From contig JACMLN010000177.1 of assembly GCA_014379585.1 (NCBI GenBank), forward strand, positions 1 to 55,367: a stretch of 55,367 nt of DNA, in the 5' to 3' direction. This document shows, one piece after another, positions 18,493-26,916 of the stretch. This stretch comes from Gloeobacterales cyanobacterium ES-bin-313. GTDB lineage: Bacteria > Cyanobacteriota > Cyanobacteriia > Gloeobacterales > Gloeobacteraceae. A program made the position numbers and the translations under genes. How positions within the stretch are numbered: the first letter of the stretch is position 1; every line of letters starts with the position of its first letter. A model generated the notes under the pieces. The model did no database searches. It was not told the origin of the DNA and saw only the letters and a program-made list of their open reading frames with translations.

Positions 18493-20329
18493 CAAACTGT
18501 TTTGAAGAGCAGGCGCGTGCTGTCGCTTGTACCAACTGATGGGTATCCTCGTGCAAATAGAGGCGGAACTGGTCAGGGGTATTCGGGTTTTGAGCGATGG
18601 CAAAGCGGTCTGGCCAATAGAGGGAGTGCACATATTTGCTCAGGGTCGTCGCTGGCGTTCCTTCGTTCATCAGGAGGAGAAAGCGGCTCAGAGAAGGCGT
18701 ATCCCCAGGTAATTCCTCGATCAGCACTTCTAAACCAAAAGCACAAGCGTTGGTAGCGCTCCCCAGTTTTCCTGGCATATTTGGATGCCAAGCAAGGGCA
18801 TCTCGCAGTTCCTCGTCGAGTGCTCCTTTGGTCATCTCGACAAGCACCCACCCTGGTGTAGCTGGATGGCGTGCCACCCCTAAGCGCGTTTCTGGGTCAA
18901 GTCGCTTCGCAAGGACAGCCAATAAGCTGGGCGGAATTTGCGGGTTTTGCGCCAAAGCCCGGTCGATGGTCGGTGCTTCTTGGTTCGCCAATTTTCCCAA
19001 CAGTGCCGGAGGTGTAGCAGGATTGCCTGCCACTTTGGAGCACAGCCAATGGTTGCCTGCTTCTACGATTCTGGCCAGTAAGCGACTGGAGGCAGAGGGA
19101 TTCTGGGCGAGTTCGGGATAGAGTTCTGGTTCCTGAGCTAACTGTTTCAAACAAGATTCGGGCAGGCCGGGATTGAGGGCAACGGACTTGCGCACCAAAA
19201 GTTCTGGATCGCTGGCCAGTTGGATGAGGAGGCTGGTCGAAATCTGGGGATTGCGGGCGACGGCACCACGGAGGCTGGCATCGGCGCAGATTGCCAGCTG
19301 TGCAATCATTGCTTGGGGCAACTGCGGGTGACGCGCAGCGTTGCGACCCACATCGGCATCTTCTGTTTCAGCGAGAATCTGCACAAGGAGATCGGCGGGT
19401 GTGCGGGGGTGATGGGCAATCTGACAACGGACATCCCGGTGTTTATCCTTGGCCAAGGCATACAGCAGTGACACAGGCAGATTGGGATTACTTGCCAGTG
19501 CCCGACGGGTTGCACCGTGGAGCGTATCACTGTCCTCCCGCAGCAAGTATGCAAGCAAATGAGGCGGTGTTTGCGGATTGGCCGCCACGCAGGCACGGGC
19601 TTGCCAGTCGCGGGTCTTGGCAAATTTTTCCAAAAGGCGTGGGGGGGTTTGGGGATTAGCGGCAATGGCCCAACGCACATCATGGATCAGATCGGTGGCC
19701 AATCTTTCAAGAACCCGCAACGAAAGCTGACTGCCTTTGGCCACTTCTACCCGACATTCCCAATCGAACTGTTCGATGAGGAATTCTGGGACTAAGCCCA
19801 AATCCATCAGTTTTCTGGCAGTCACTTTATTCTGTTTGAATTTAAGCGTACTTAAAGCGCTTAAGGCATTGCGCTTCCATTCCCGTTGGGGGAGTTCTTC
19901 GGCATAAAGGCGATGATAAGCGACGGTTTCTTTGACCCAGAGATCACTACTTTGGGCAAGGGCTGCAATGGCAGATTTGGAGGTAGATCGATGCTGCACG
20001 ACGATGCGCTGAATCGTCGGATCGGGATGTGCTGCCGCCCAGTTCAAGAAGCGGATAGGCACAGTTTCAAGGCGCAAAATCGCCCGCAGCGTCGCTATAG
20101 GCATTTGTGAGAGGAGATCCGGATTTTCGAGCATCAACAGCGGAAAAATCGGATTATTCAAAAGCTCTGTTGGAAACTTCGCCCCCAACTCAAGCAGCAA
20201 GTCAAGATCTGCGCTGGGATTTCGAGCAACTTGTTGAGCGATGGCTGTGTCCTGAGCTGCGAGTCTACGCAATTGCTCAGGGGGCGTATTCACATCACTA
20301 GCCTGTTGCTCTAACTCAGAAAGAAGCAT
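18476..20329 (-). CDS. Leucine-rich-repeat-variant (LRV) protein
   Basis: A 617-aa protein built from many units of about 24 residues with the core NPxTPxxLLxxLA (ANPQTPPRLLEKFAKTRD, ANPQTPPHLLAYL, HHPRTPADLLVQILAET). This is the LRV repeat, a right-handed alpha/3-10 superhelix first seen in Azotobacter. The repeats cover most of residues 15-600. There is no signal peptide or obvious enzymatic domain. The classic LRV protein carries an N-terminal cysteine cluster for Fe-S; this one lacks it, so that feature is missing or lost. A start at ATG 20329 is better than the TTG at 20356. Function unknown. Confidence 0.85.
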   Translation of the reverse strand: MLLSELEQQASDVNTPPEQLRRLAAQDTAIAQQVARNPSADLDLLLELGAKFPTELLNNPIFPLLMLENPDLLSQMPIATLRAILRLETVPIRFLNWAAAHPDPTIQRIVVQHRSTSKSAIAALAQSSDLWVKETVAYHRLYAEELPQREWKRNALSALSTLKFKQNKVTARKLMDLGLVPEFLIEQFDWECRVEVAKGSQLSLRVLERLATDLIHDVRWAIAANPQTPPRLLEKFAKTRDWQARACVAANPQTPPHLLAYLLREDSDTLHGATRRALASNPNLPVSLLYALAKDKHRDVRCQIAHHPRTPADLLVQILAETEDADVGRNAARHPQLPQAMIAQLAICADASLRGAVARNPQISTSLLIQLASDPELLVRKSVALNPGLPESCLKQLAQEPELYPELAQNPSASSRLLARIVEAGNHWLCSKVAGNPATPPALLGKLANQEAPTIDRALAQNPQIPPSLLAVLAKRLDPETRLGVARHPATPGWVLVEMTKGALDEELRDALAWHPNMPGKLGSATNACAFGLEVLIEELPGDTPSLSRFLLLMNEGTPATTLSKYVHSLYWPDRFAIAQNPNTPDQFRLYLHEDTHQLVQATARACSSKQFARLPR

Positions 20330-20436
20330 CCCAACTCGATAAGAACCAAGAATCAATTCCTACAAAGCTTACCACCAAAGCCAAAAAATTGAGATATGAC
20401 GATATTCAGTTTTCAGCGCGGGGAAAGCTTTGCTGA

Positions 20437-21183
20437 TTACAGTCCTCCATACCACTCGTAGCCAAGATCGATCCAGTAACCAATCTGTTCGGGAAGTGCA
20501 GCGAGAAGCATGATCTCTGTCACCCATTTAATTTGCTTGTAGCCCAACTTAATCGGGGAAGCAAGCCGAATCGGGGCACCATTTTCTTGGGGCAAAGGCT
20601 TGTAATTTTTCTCGTAGGCCAGCAGAGTTTGGGGATGGACGCAGGAAGCCAAATCCCAAGTCTCATAGAAACCGTAGGGCTGACCACCTTCCGGCTGGAA
20701 ACCTTCGGCTGATCGGAAGAAGACGTAGCGAGCTTCCGGTTTGGGCTTGACGAGTTTTAGGACTTCGACGAGGGGTAGACCACCCCATTGCACAATCGCT
20801 GACCAGCCTTCAACGCAAGTGTGACGAATCACTTCTGAGCGGTAGGGCAGTTTGCGCATTTCCGCGAGGCTAAATGTCATTGGCTTTTCAACAAGACCAC
20901 CGACTTTAAGTTGATAGTTGGCTGCATCAATTTCTGGGGTTGTATCTTCGGCAGTATTGATCAATAGACCGGCTTCATCAATTTCTTCGCGACGGAATTC
21001 ACGGGCAAGGCGTTGGGAACTGAATAACAACTGCTCAAAACTGCGATTGAGAGGATCAGACCATTCGTAGAGCTTCTGCTGTGCAGTCCCTTGGAATTCG
21101 CCTGTGCCACAGGCAGTAAGCAGCAAACTCATGCCACCAAGACTAATTAATTTGCGGCGACCGATACGTAAAAATGGATCCAT
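20437..21183 (-). CDS. YedY/MsrP-like molybdopterin oxidoreductase (lipoprotein)
   Basis: A 248-aa member of the sulfite oxidase-fold molybdoenzymes. The cysteine that binds molybdenum is in RHTCVEGWS, with WGGLPLVEVL and GFYETWDL following as in YedY/MsrP. The N-terminus has a twin-arginine-like GRRKLISLGG and a lipobox LTAC, so it is probably exported folded and lipid-anchored. The ATG at 21183 has GGAG nine bases upstream; a longer frame to 21258 only overlaps the next gene. The membrane partner is the cytochrome b encoded 10 bases upstream. The substrate (methionine sulfoxide, as in MsrP, or other) cannot be told. Confidence 0.87.
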   Translation of the reverse strand: MDPFLRIGRRKLISLGGMSLLLTACGTGEFQGTAQQKLYEWSDPLNRSFEQLLFSSQRLAREFRREEIDEAGLLINTAEDTTPEIDAANYQLKVGGLVEKPMTFSLAEMRKLPYRSEVIRHTCVEGWSAIVQWGGLPLVEVLKLVKPKPEARYVFFRSAEGFQPEGGQPYGFYETWDLASCVHPQTLLAYEKNYKPLPQENGAPIRLASPIKLGYKQIKWVTEIMLLAALPEQIGYWIDLGYEWYGGL

Positions 21184-21193
21184 GAATATCTCC

Positions 21194-21799
21194 TCAGGCA
21201 AAGATTGAACGAACCAGTTTCCATTGCCCAACATTGAGCGCCAGCAATGAGTGGGCAATCATCATCAATAAGACTGCCGGAATGGTCAAAAAGTGAACTG
21301 TTCGCAAGTTTTGCCAGCCCCCAAATAGATCCACGATCCAGCCAAACTGCACGGTTTTCCACATGCCCAAGCCAGTCAGAAGCGCCAAGAGCAAGATTGG
21401 AATAAAACTCGTATAGATCAGCCGATGAATCGCATAGTTACGCCGTTTTGGATTCTTGCCTTTTTGAATCGCTTCAAGGTCATTCTTAGCAACGTAACGA
21501 TTTTGCCAACGCTTCGTTGCGAAGATATAGATTCCGTACCACAGGAGGTTTAGAGCAAAGAACCACATGAAGAAAAAGTGCCAATGCCGACCACCGGCAA
21601 GCCAACCACCGATCATCATGGGAGCTGGAAAATGCGTACCGGCGCGACCACCAAAAACGGGATTGGCATTATAAATTTGCAAGCCGCTGCCCATCATGGC
21701 GAACAGGCTGATAATGTTTACCCAGTGAAAAACCTTAGCCGCAAGAGCTTGTTTCGGAATCGGTGCTTTGCGGGGAGCAGGAGCAGCTTTTGCAGTCAT
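21194..21799 (-). CDS. Cytochrome b membrane subunit for the molybdoenzyme
   Basis: A 201-aa protein with four membrane segments of the cytochrome b561/b6-like family that serves as electron donor or anchor for periplasmic oxidoreductases. The haem-ligand histidines are likely KVFHWVNI, GGRHWHFFFMWFF, NLRTVHFL and MIAHSLLALN. It precedes the YedY-like gene by 10 bases on the same strand, so they form one transcript, replacing YedZ of E. coli by a different cytochrome type. The pool it draws electrons from is presumably the quinones, which is an inference. Confidence 0.85.
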   Translation of the reverse strand: MTAKAAPAPRKAPIPKQALAAKVFHWVNIISLFAMMGSGLQIYNANPVFGGRAGTHFPAPMMIGGWLAGGRHWHFFFMWFFALNLLWYGIYIFATKRWQNRYVAKNDLEAIQKGKNPKRRNYAIHRLIYTSFIPILLLALLTGLGMWKTVQFGWIVDLFGGWQNLRTVHFLTIPAVLLMMIAHSLLALNVGQWKLVRSIFA

Positions 21800-21809
21800 A
21801 ATTATCCCT

Positions 21810-21844
21810 AAAAAACTTTGATGCCCTCTGTAGTTTCAGAGGGC
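21810..21844 (-). terminator. Rho-independent terminator of the MKGDA-repeat gene
   Basis: Read on the minus strand, GCCCTCTG-AAACTA-CAGAGGGC forms a perfect 8-bp stem, followed after seven bases by TTTTTT. It lies between the repeat-protein stop and the start of the cytochrome b gene, so it separates the two transcripts. A smaller perfect hairpin (ATAGTCT-AC-AGACTAT, 21853-21868) overlaps the stop codon. Confidence 0.75.
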
Positions 21845-21864
21845 TTATGGGTATAGTCTACAGA

Positions 21865-22152
21865 CTATTTCTGAGGTGGCTTGCTTCCTCCTTGCATCGC
21901 ATCACCTTTCATGGCATCGTCCTTCATCGCGCTTCCAGACTTAGATGCTTTCATGGCATCGCCCTTCATGGCATCACCCTTCATCGCGTCACCCTTCATC
22001 GCATCGCCCTTCATCGCATCGCCCTTCATGGCAGTACTCTTTTTGGTGGTGGGCTTAGTGGACTTCGTTGTGGTGGTGGTTGGCGCTGCAAAGGTTGCTT
22101 GAACAGGCAGCACGAGGGCAGCAAGCAAGAACAGGGACAGAAACTTACGCAT
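21865..22152 (-). CDS. Secreted MKGDA pentapeptide-repeat protein
   Basis: A 95-aa protein with a clear signal peptide (MRKFLSLFLLAALVLPVQA, cleavage likely after TFA), a Thr/Lys-rich spacer and then repeated AMKGD units: five in a row, a break (AMKASKSGS) and AMKDD, AMKGD, AMQGG. It resembles annotated bacterial MXKDX-type pentapeptide repeat proteins, whose function is unknown. The periodic Met and Asp suggest metal binding, but that is speculation. The gene stands alone with its own terminator. Confidence 0.75.
   Translation of the reverse strand: MRKFLSLFLLAALVLPVQATFAAPTTTTTKSTKPTTKKSTAMKGDAMKGDAMKGDAMKGDAMKGDAMKASKSGSAMKDDAMKGDAMQGGSKPPQK
21951..22025. repeat. Five tandem 15-bp units coding for AMKGD
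   Basis: Five consecutive 15-base units (consensus on the plus strand TCATSGCATCRCCCT) encode the repeated pentapeptide. The units differ at only a few positions, mostly silent, so the array has expanded by slippage or recombination but is under selection for its protein sequence. Confidence 0.85.
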
Positions 22153-22348
22153 TTCGGACTTCCTTTTTGAATGAATCGGTTTCGGAGCGATCTTGCATCG
22201 CCCTTTTGTCTACGCGAACTCTATTCAACTGGATTGCTGTCGAGCCAAATTTCGTTTGACAGCCGATTTGCGGCTGAGAACTGCTCGCTCATGAAAAGGC
22301 GGAAAGAAGATGTGCGACAATGGAAAGCTGACCTCAAAGGCATTGATG

Positions 22349-23698
22349 GAAACTTCGCGCCTACAGCCAGCCTTGATCACAGCGATTCGCCCTGGTTCGA
22401 TCGCTGAAGAGATTGGCTTTGAAGTTGGAGATAAGTTGGTGGCGATCAACGGCACCAAGCCCCGTGACTTGATCGACTATCAGTTCTTTTGTGCCGAAGA
22501 AGTACTCTCTTTGAGCGTTTTAGATCGTGCAGGTCGCCTTCACAGTCTTGAGATTGAAAAAGATGAGGACGAAGATCTTGGTCTGGAATTTGAGACGGCA
22601 CTCTTCGATGGCCTGATCCAGTGCAACAATCGCTGTCCTTTTTGCTTTATTGATCAACAGCCCGATTATCTGCGGGAGACCCTGCACCTCAAGGATGACG
22701 ACTATCGTCTTAGCTTTTTGTACGGTTCCTATTTGACTCTGACCAACTTGCCCCCCACTGAATGGGAGCGGATTGCGCGCTTGCGTCTATCGCCACTGTT
22801 TGTCTCTGTCCATGCCACTGAGCCAGACCTGAGAGCGAGACTGCTCAAAAACCCCCGCGCCGGACAGATCTTGCAGCAACTAGCCTGGTTCAAAGAGCAC
22901 GATCTCCAACTCCATGCCCAAGTTGTCCTTTGTCCCGGCATGAACGATGGCGCTCATCTCGAACGCACCTTAAGGGACTTGGCCAATTTTCAGGGCACTG
23001 TCCTCTCCGCTGCAGTGGTTCCCGTTGGTCTGACGCGCTACCGCCCCGATGTAGACGAGCTCCGCCCAGCCACCCCTGAGGAGGCTCGACAGGTCATCCG
23101 GCAAGTGACAGTTTTGCAAAACGAGTTTCAAAAGACACTTGCAACCCGATTTGTTTGGCTATCCGACGAGTGGTACCTCTTGGCGGGTCAGAAACTACCA
23201 GGAGTGCGCCACTACGAAGGCTATCCACAGTTGGGGAATGGTGTCGGTTCTCTTCGCCGCTTTCTTGCGGAATTTCAACAAGCAGCCAAAAAACTGCCCA
23301 AGTCGGTCTCGCAACGTCGCCTTAGTTGGGTCGTTGGCACCGCTGTCGGAGAATGCCTCGCTCCGATCGCCGAACAATTAAATACTATTTCAGGATTACA
23401 ACTAAAAATGTTTGCCCTTTCCAGCCCTTTTTGGGGAAAGCAAGTGACAGTGACAGGATTATTAACGGGCAGTGATCTTATTGATGGACTTGCACATCGA
23501 GACTTGGGAGATGCGCTACTCTTGCCAGCCTTGATGCTGAAGGACGGCAAAGAATTTCTGGATGGACTGACTTTAATAGAAGTGTCTGAACGCCTGAACA
23601 CGCCGATATTGTTGATACAAGGGGGTGCTCAGGCGCTGATTGCATTGGCAGTCGGAGCTATGCCGGCTTTGCGCGATTCTGCATCTTTACTACAGTGA
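22349..23698 (+). CDS. TIGR03279-type radical SAM protein (DUF512)
   Basis: A 449-aa protein. The N-terminal 70 residues are a PDZ-like domain (ITAIRPGSIAEEIGFEVGD, KPRDLIDYQF). The radical SAM cluster motif CNNRCPFC is at about residue 100 (C-x3-C-x2-C), followed by the DUF512 C-terminal region (PVGLTRYRPD, WLSDEWYLLAGQ, YPQLGNGVGSLRRF). This combination is characteristic of a cyanobacterial family of unknown reaction. Iron-sulfur binding is expected. The ATG at 22349 matches the usual N-terminus; an ATG at 22310 with a GGAAAG upstream is a real alternative. The 3' end overlaps a small convergent ORF. Confidence 0.87.
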   Translation, partial: ETSRLQPALITAIRPGSIAEEIGFEVGDKLVAINGTKPRDLIDYQFFCAEEVLSLSVLDRAGRLHSLEIEKDEDEDLGLEFETALFDGLIQCNNRCPFCFIDQQPDYLRETLHLKDDDYRLSFLYGSYLTLTNLPPTEWERIARLRLSPLFVSVHATEPDLRARLLKNPRAGQILQQLAWFKEHDLQLHAQVVLCPGMNDGAHLERTLRDLANFQGTVLSAAVVPVGLTRYRPDVDELRPATPEEARQVIRQVTVLQNEFQKTLATRFVWLSDEWYLLAGQKLPGVRHYEGYPQLGNGVGSLRRFLAEFQQAAKKLPKSVSQRRLSWVVGTAVGECLAPIAEQLNTISGLQLKMFALSSPFWGKQVTVTGLLTGSDLIDGLAHRDLGDALLLPALMLKDGKEFLDGLTLIEVSERLNTPILLIQGGAQALIALAVGAMPALRDSASLLQ

Positions 23699-23858
23699 TT
23701 GTATGGACATCATTGCGTCCGCGACTTGCGCGATCAATGTTCAGTACTGCATAGGTAAGCTGGGTTTCCGTCGTAAACATATCGCCAACTACGAGGGGGA
23801 CAGTTTTTCTGAGAGTGCCAATCATGCGCTGACGGGCATCTACCATAACGTATTCCAT
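23658..23858 (-). CDS. Small hypothetical protein with a strong ribosome site
   Basis: A 66-aa ORF opposite the end of the radical SAM gene (41 bases of overlap). AAGAGGT is placed seven bases before the ATG. The protein (MEYVMVDARQRMIGTLR, VVGDMFTTETQLTYAVLN, NDVHTITVVKMQNR) alternates charged and hydrophobic residues as a beta-rich small protein would. No function can be assigned, and most of the frame lies in otherwise empty DNA, which supports it being real. Confidence 0.5.
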   Translation of the reverse strand: MEYVMVDARQRMIGTLRKTVPLVVGDMFTTETQLTYAVLNIDRASRGRNDVHTITVVKMQNRAKPA

Positions 23859-24027
23859 TCATTACCTCTTGTGTAAAAATCTTCAAAAAGCAGAACTTAA
23901 CTGCCGCATGGACAGAACGGTGGCGATGTCCCTTTTATACCACTGACTCCTTAGAAACTCAGTGCAAATTCGCAAATTGTTTCACAAATAACAATTCGAA
24001 GCGTTTTCAGGCTCATTAACATTGCAA

Positions 24028-24678
24028 CTAGCGCAAAATGCTTGGAGAATCCTGAAGAATTTCTGTATTTTTTATGGCAGAAAAAGCATTTAGAATCTCA
24101 TTTCTTGATTTGCCCTGCCAGAAGCGTTTGTAGTTTTCATGGCTAGTCAAAGTACACGATTGCATCCGGTCGATGCACAGAGTTCCATGGAGGTGATCGA
24201 TCTCATGTTGGAGGATTCGAGCATACCAGCCTTGGGCATGAATCGTGATCGGTTGGGCTTGGGCATCGAAGGCATCGACGCGTACTGCGTAGGCACGGGG
24301 GACGATGGCCTGATAACCAGGCACACTCAGGCAGCCTTCAAAAAAACGGACTTCCCGCGCATCGTCGATGCTTAACGTTGGATTGATCAGGACATGGAAA
24401 GGTACACTCACCCGCTCACGTTCGCAAAGTTCGTCTTCGGTGAGCCGCAGGTGATATTCGGGGCGATCTTCGATCACCAGAACTTGTACACTCACTCCGA
24501 TTTGGGGCGCGGCCAACCCGACACCGGGGGCAGAGCGCATGATTTCGCCCATCATCTCGATGAGAACCTGGGTCGATTCGCTCAGAATTTCTTCTGTTGA
24601 AAGAGGCTGGGCTTGTTGGCGCAGGACGGGATCCCCCGCTTCCACGATCGTGAACATGCTTTCTCCGCTTTTTTGCAT
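24028..24678 (-). CDS. def: Peptide deformylase
   Basis: A 216-aa metalloenzyme that removes the formyl group from the N-terminal methionine of nascent proteins. The three family motifs are intact: [19 protein letters not shown] (cysteine metal ligand) and HEIDHLHG (His ligands and catalytic Glu). ATG 24678 and ATG 24657 each have GGAG nearby; the first is used here. The C-terminus runs about 20 residues beyond the last helix. It is divergent from the 24751 gene with a 72-base gap. Confidence 0.93.
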   Translation of the reverse strand: MQKSGESMFTIVEAGDPVLRQQAQPLSTEEILSESTQVLIEMMGEIMRSAPGVGLAAPQIGVSVQVLVIEDRPEYHLRLTEDELCERERVSVPFHVLINPTLSIDDAREVRFFEGCLSVPGYQAIVPRAYAVRVDAFDAQAQPITIHAQGWYARILQHEIDHLHGTLCIDRMQSCTLTSHENYKRFWQGKSRNEILNAFSAIKNTEILQDSPSILR

Positions 24679-24750
24679 TGCTTTTGCTCCAGAGTGCCCA
24701 GGATCGTGGTTTCGGTGGGCATACTGAAAAAGACGGATTTCTGCCTCACC

Positions 24751-25053
24751 ATGCGCACAGCACTGATTATCGAATGGAACGGCCAAGGCAAAGCTACTTT
24801 GACTGGCGCAACTAATCCTTTTATTTTGCTCGATGTGGATCTACTCAAGGTGCTCAACATTGAGAAACCGGGTACTTACCACCTCGGGGAAGCAAAAATT
24901 CGCATCGACGACGACAGCGCGGAACCTTGGCGCGGAACGGTCGAATTTCAGGGTCAAACCCATATCCTATTTGCCCACTGCACCTCCGCTTTTATGGGCA
25001 GCGACACCTACACCTTGAGCCTTGCGCCGACGTTGGTTCCCCTCGGAAGCTAG
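24751..25053 (+). CDS. Hypothetical protein, about 100 residues
   Basis: A soluble 100-aa protein ([59 protein letters not shown]) with the alternating pattern of a small beta-sandwich. I do not recognise the family. The frame is open further upstream, but the ATG at 24751 is the first start that clears the divergent def gene. Its last four bases overlap the convergent membrane-protein gene. Confidence 0.6.
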   Translation: MRTALIIEWNGQGKATLTGATNPFILLDVDLLKVLNIEKPGTYHLGEAKIRIDDDSAEPWRGTVEFQGQTHILFAHCTSAFMGSDTYTLSLAPTLVPLGS

Positions 25054-25877
25054 CCTCTCAAGCGCATCGCCCAGCGGTAGGCGGCTGCACCGAGCACTGC
25101 AGACCAAAGGGGCATCATGGCGACTAAGCCTAGGCTTCCACGCCAAATAGCGATCTCTACACCCGCAACAAGGGCGAGAATTTGCCCGGATTGAACGCGA
25201 TTGCCATCGAGTGTTCTCCCGGTGTCATCTGCAATGGTGGCCATGGTTCGAGAGCCAGCAAAGACTGGCCAGAAAAAGCCACAGCACCCCAAAGCAATTC
25301 CCAGAGCCAGAGGAATGCCATCGCCCCCGAAGGCTTGGGTGACAGTGACCAGAGCGGCAACTGCGGCTACTGCACTCAGTACGGCAAAAAGTTTTTGTTG
25401 CTGGTTTGCGGAGGGCAACTGCGCATCCAAGAAAAAAGCAACAGCGGTGAGGACACCGATCCCCCAGTTTCCTTGAAAAGCGAGCCAGCTCCCGAAAGCG
25501 AGCACCCCTAAACTATCGAAAACAGTTGCGGGTAGCCCCGTGGTGCGATTCACAATCCGTACCAAAAGCAGGAGCCAGAACAGGGTGCTCGCGTCGGGCA
25601 GACCCCAAATTATCAAACCGATGATTGCAAAACCGACTGCCACAAAAGCAGACAGATCGTAGTCTGGATCCAATTCTCGGCAGATCGCCCAGGTTAAAAA
25701 AATAGCCAATCCGGCACTCAGGCCCCAAAGCGCACTCTGGAGAAAGGCTAAACCCGTCACCAACTTGAAAATCGTTCCACCAAAAGCGACCAGTGCAGCG
25801 AGGATGGCGATGGCTCGATTGGTTGGATAGTTGGGGTCGATGGGTCGTCCAATGGACGTGAAATTTCTCATTTCCAT
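25050..25877 (-). CDS. Integral membrane protein of unknown function
   Basis: A 275-aa protein with about eight hydrophobic segments and short loops (AIAILAALVAFGGTIF, AVGFAIIGLIIWGLPD, GNWGIGVLTAVAFFLDA, ALGIALGCCGFFWPVFAG). After the N-terminal 15 residues (RPIDPNYPTNR) it is membrane throughout, with the polar loop ADDTGRTLDGNRVQSGQ late in the chain. It is not an identifiable transporter family by eye. It probably forms its own transcript. Confidence 0.7.
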   Translation of the reverse strand: MEMRNFTSIGRPIDPNYPTNRAIAILAALVAFGGTIFKLVTGLAFLQSALWGLSAGLAIFLTWAICRELDPDYDLSAFVAVGFAIIGLIIWGLPDASTLFWLLLLVRIVNRTTGLPATVFDSLGVLAFGSWLAFQGNWGIGVLTAVAFFLDAQLPSANQQQKLFAVLSAVAAVAALVTVTQAFGGDGIPLALGIALGCCGFFWPVFAGSRTMATIADDTGRTLDGNRVQSGQILALVAGVEIAIWRGSLGLVAMMPLWSAVLGAAAYRWAMRLRG

Positions 25878-25889
25878 AGTGATAGATTA

Positions 25890-25978
25890 CTAGATTTGGG
25901 CTGGAAACAAGGCTCAAGACAGGCTTGCGTCTAGATTTGGGCTGGAAACAAGGTTTAGGAGTGGTTTCCAGCCTCTAG
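25890..25978 (-). repeat. Duplicated 23-bp arm with alternative hairpins
   Basis: A 23-base sequence (CTAGATTTGGGCTGGAAAC and four more bases) occurs twice as a direct repeat, at 25890-25912 and 25931-25953, with a period of 41. The segment at 25964-25978 (GTTTCCAGCCTCTAG) is complementary to both copies in its GGCTGGAAAC and CTAGA parts. On the minus-strand transcript of the DUF1003 gene the left arm lies in the last codons and can pair with either copy: with the nearer one a 10-bp stem and 14-base loop (25940-25973). It may act as a terminator or stability element, although no T run follows. Confidence 0.7.
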
Positions 25979-26515
25979 TTTTTCTTCGAGGGCGCTAAGA
26001 ACTGCCATTGGATCCGTTGCTTCTTGCATTGTGGAGGCTTCTTCGTCATGACGATTTTTAACACTTGGTAGATCTCTGCGCAACTCTTCGATAAGGGCGA
26101 TGATTTTGGTGATCTTTTGCTCAGCCAGCAAGTTCATCTGAAGGTCGAGTTGTCCTTGGCGTTCTTGGGTCTTTCCCTGTCTATTTTCTGCACTGAGGAT
26201 CATGATGGTGACAATAAAGCTTGCAATTGCTAAGGTGTCTTGCAAAATTGGAAATGGAGGCTGATCAAAAGTAACAAAACCGAGTTTTGGAGCAGCCAAG
26301 TTATAGACTATCCAAAACATCATTCCTAGCAGACTTAAGTAGATAAATGCAGGACGGCTGAGCCAAGCTGTTCCCTGTTCTATCAGCCTTTGATCCTGAG
26401 TTAGTTTTCTTTCTGCTTGGTCGTGAAGTGCAATGATTGCCTGAATATTTTGGTCGAGGTTACTAAACTGCGCATTGGATAGCTTTTGGCTAATAATCGG
26501 TTCTCTCTTATTCAT
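25955..26515 (-). CDS. DUF1003 family membrane protein
   Basis: A 186-aa protein with two membrane helices in the centre (FIYLSLLGMMFWIVYNL, TLAIASFIVTIMILSAEN) flanked by cytoplasmic helical regions, the layout of DUF1003. The C-terminal part (QMNLLAEQKITKIIALIEELRRDL) is a probable coiled coil. Function unknown. The ATG at 26515 is chosen over a TTG at 26539. The last codons are inside the hairpin-forming repeat described for 25890-25978. Confidence 0.82.
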   Translation of the reverse strand: MNKREPIISQKLSNAQFSNLDQNIQAIIALHDQAERKLTQDQRLIEQGTAWLSRPAFIYLSLLGMMFWIVYNLAAPKLGFVTFDQPPFPILQDTLAIASFIVTIMILSAENRQGKTQERQGQLDLQMNLLAEQKITKIIALIEELRRDLPSVKNRHDEEASTMQEATDPMAVLSALEEKLEAGNHS

Positions 26516-26660
26516 GAGTTTATCGTATGACAGAATCAATCGCCGTTCTTCAAATTTTCGAGGAAATTTACACTCCTGTACCCTGTCGCAAGAGAGATTA
26601 TATCTACTTTTTAAGCCGTCAAAATGATTTCTTCCTACTCATCCTGTTGTGTCTTTAAAT

Positions 26661-26837
26661 GGGGACAGACTGCCTGTCCCCCACACCCCCTGGGCAACTT
26701 TTATGGCTTGACACTTGGAATTGCAGCGGGCGCTACGCGTGGTGATGCGGAATTGGAGGGGGATTGGGAGAGATCTGGGTTAGCGATGGGAAGTGCATTG
26801 GGTTTTGGTGCCTCAGCCATCGATTCCGATGACGAAT
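26661..26837 (+). repeat. Dispersed repeat, copy A (internally deleted)
   Basis: A 177-base member of the repeat family found also at 32.6, 36.9 and 54.5 kb. It starts with the hairpin GGGGACAG/CTGTCCCC, continues with CACCCCCTGGGCAACTTT and GACACTTGG, then jumps to GCGGAATTGGAGGGGGATT, lacking about 150 bases of the full element. It ends GATGACGAAT like the other complete copies. It fills most of the 401-base gap between DUF1003 and csbD, in which I see no other gene with a ribosome site. A short ORF read through it (MISSYSSCC...) is a by-product of the repeat. Confidence 0.85.
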
Positions 26838-26916
26838 CGGTATTAAAACCACTCCTAAGAGAGAACCGTTTGAAGAAGAAAAAGGTGAAAGTATACATAT
26901 CGAGTTGAGCAATAAC

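Noticed and set aside
21951-22025. The 15-bp array as a CRISPR or a variable-number intergenic repeat
   Set aside because: The units are contiguous without spacers and in frame within a secreted-protein gene, which explains them fully.
25890-25953. Two direct repeats with a short spacer as a CRISPR remnant
   Set aside because: There are only two units with an 18-base spacer, no cas genes, and the unit pairs with the adjacent gene end, which explains it better as a hairpin arm.
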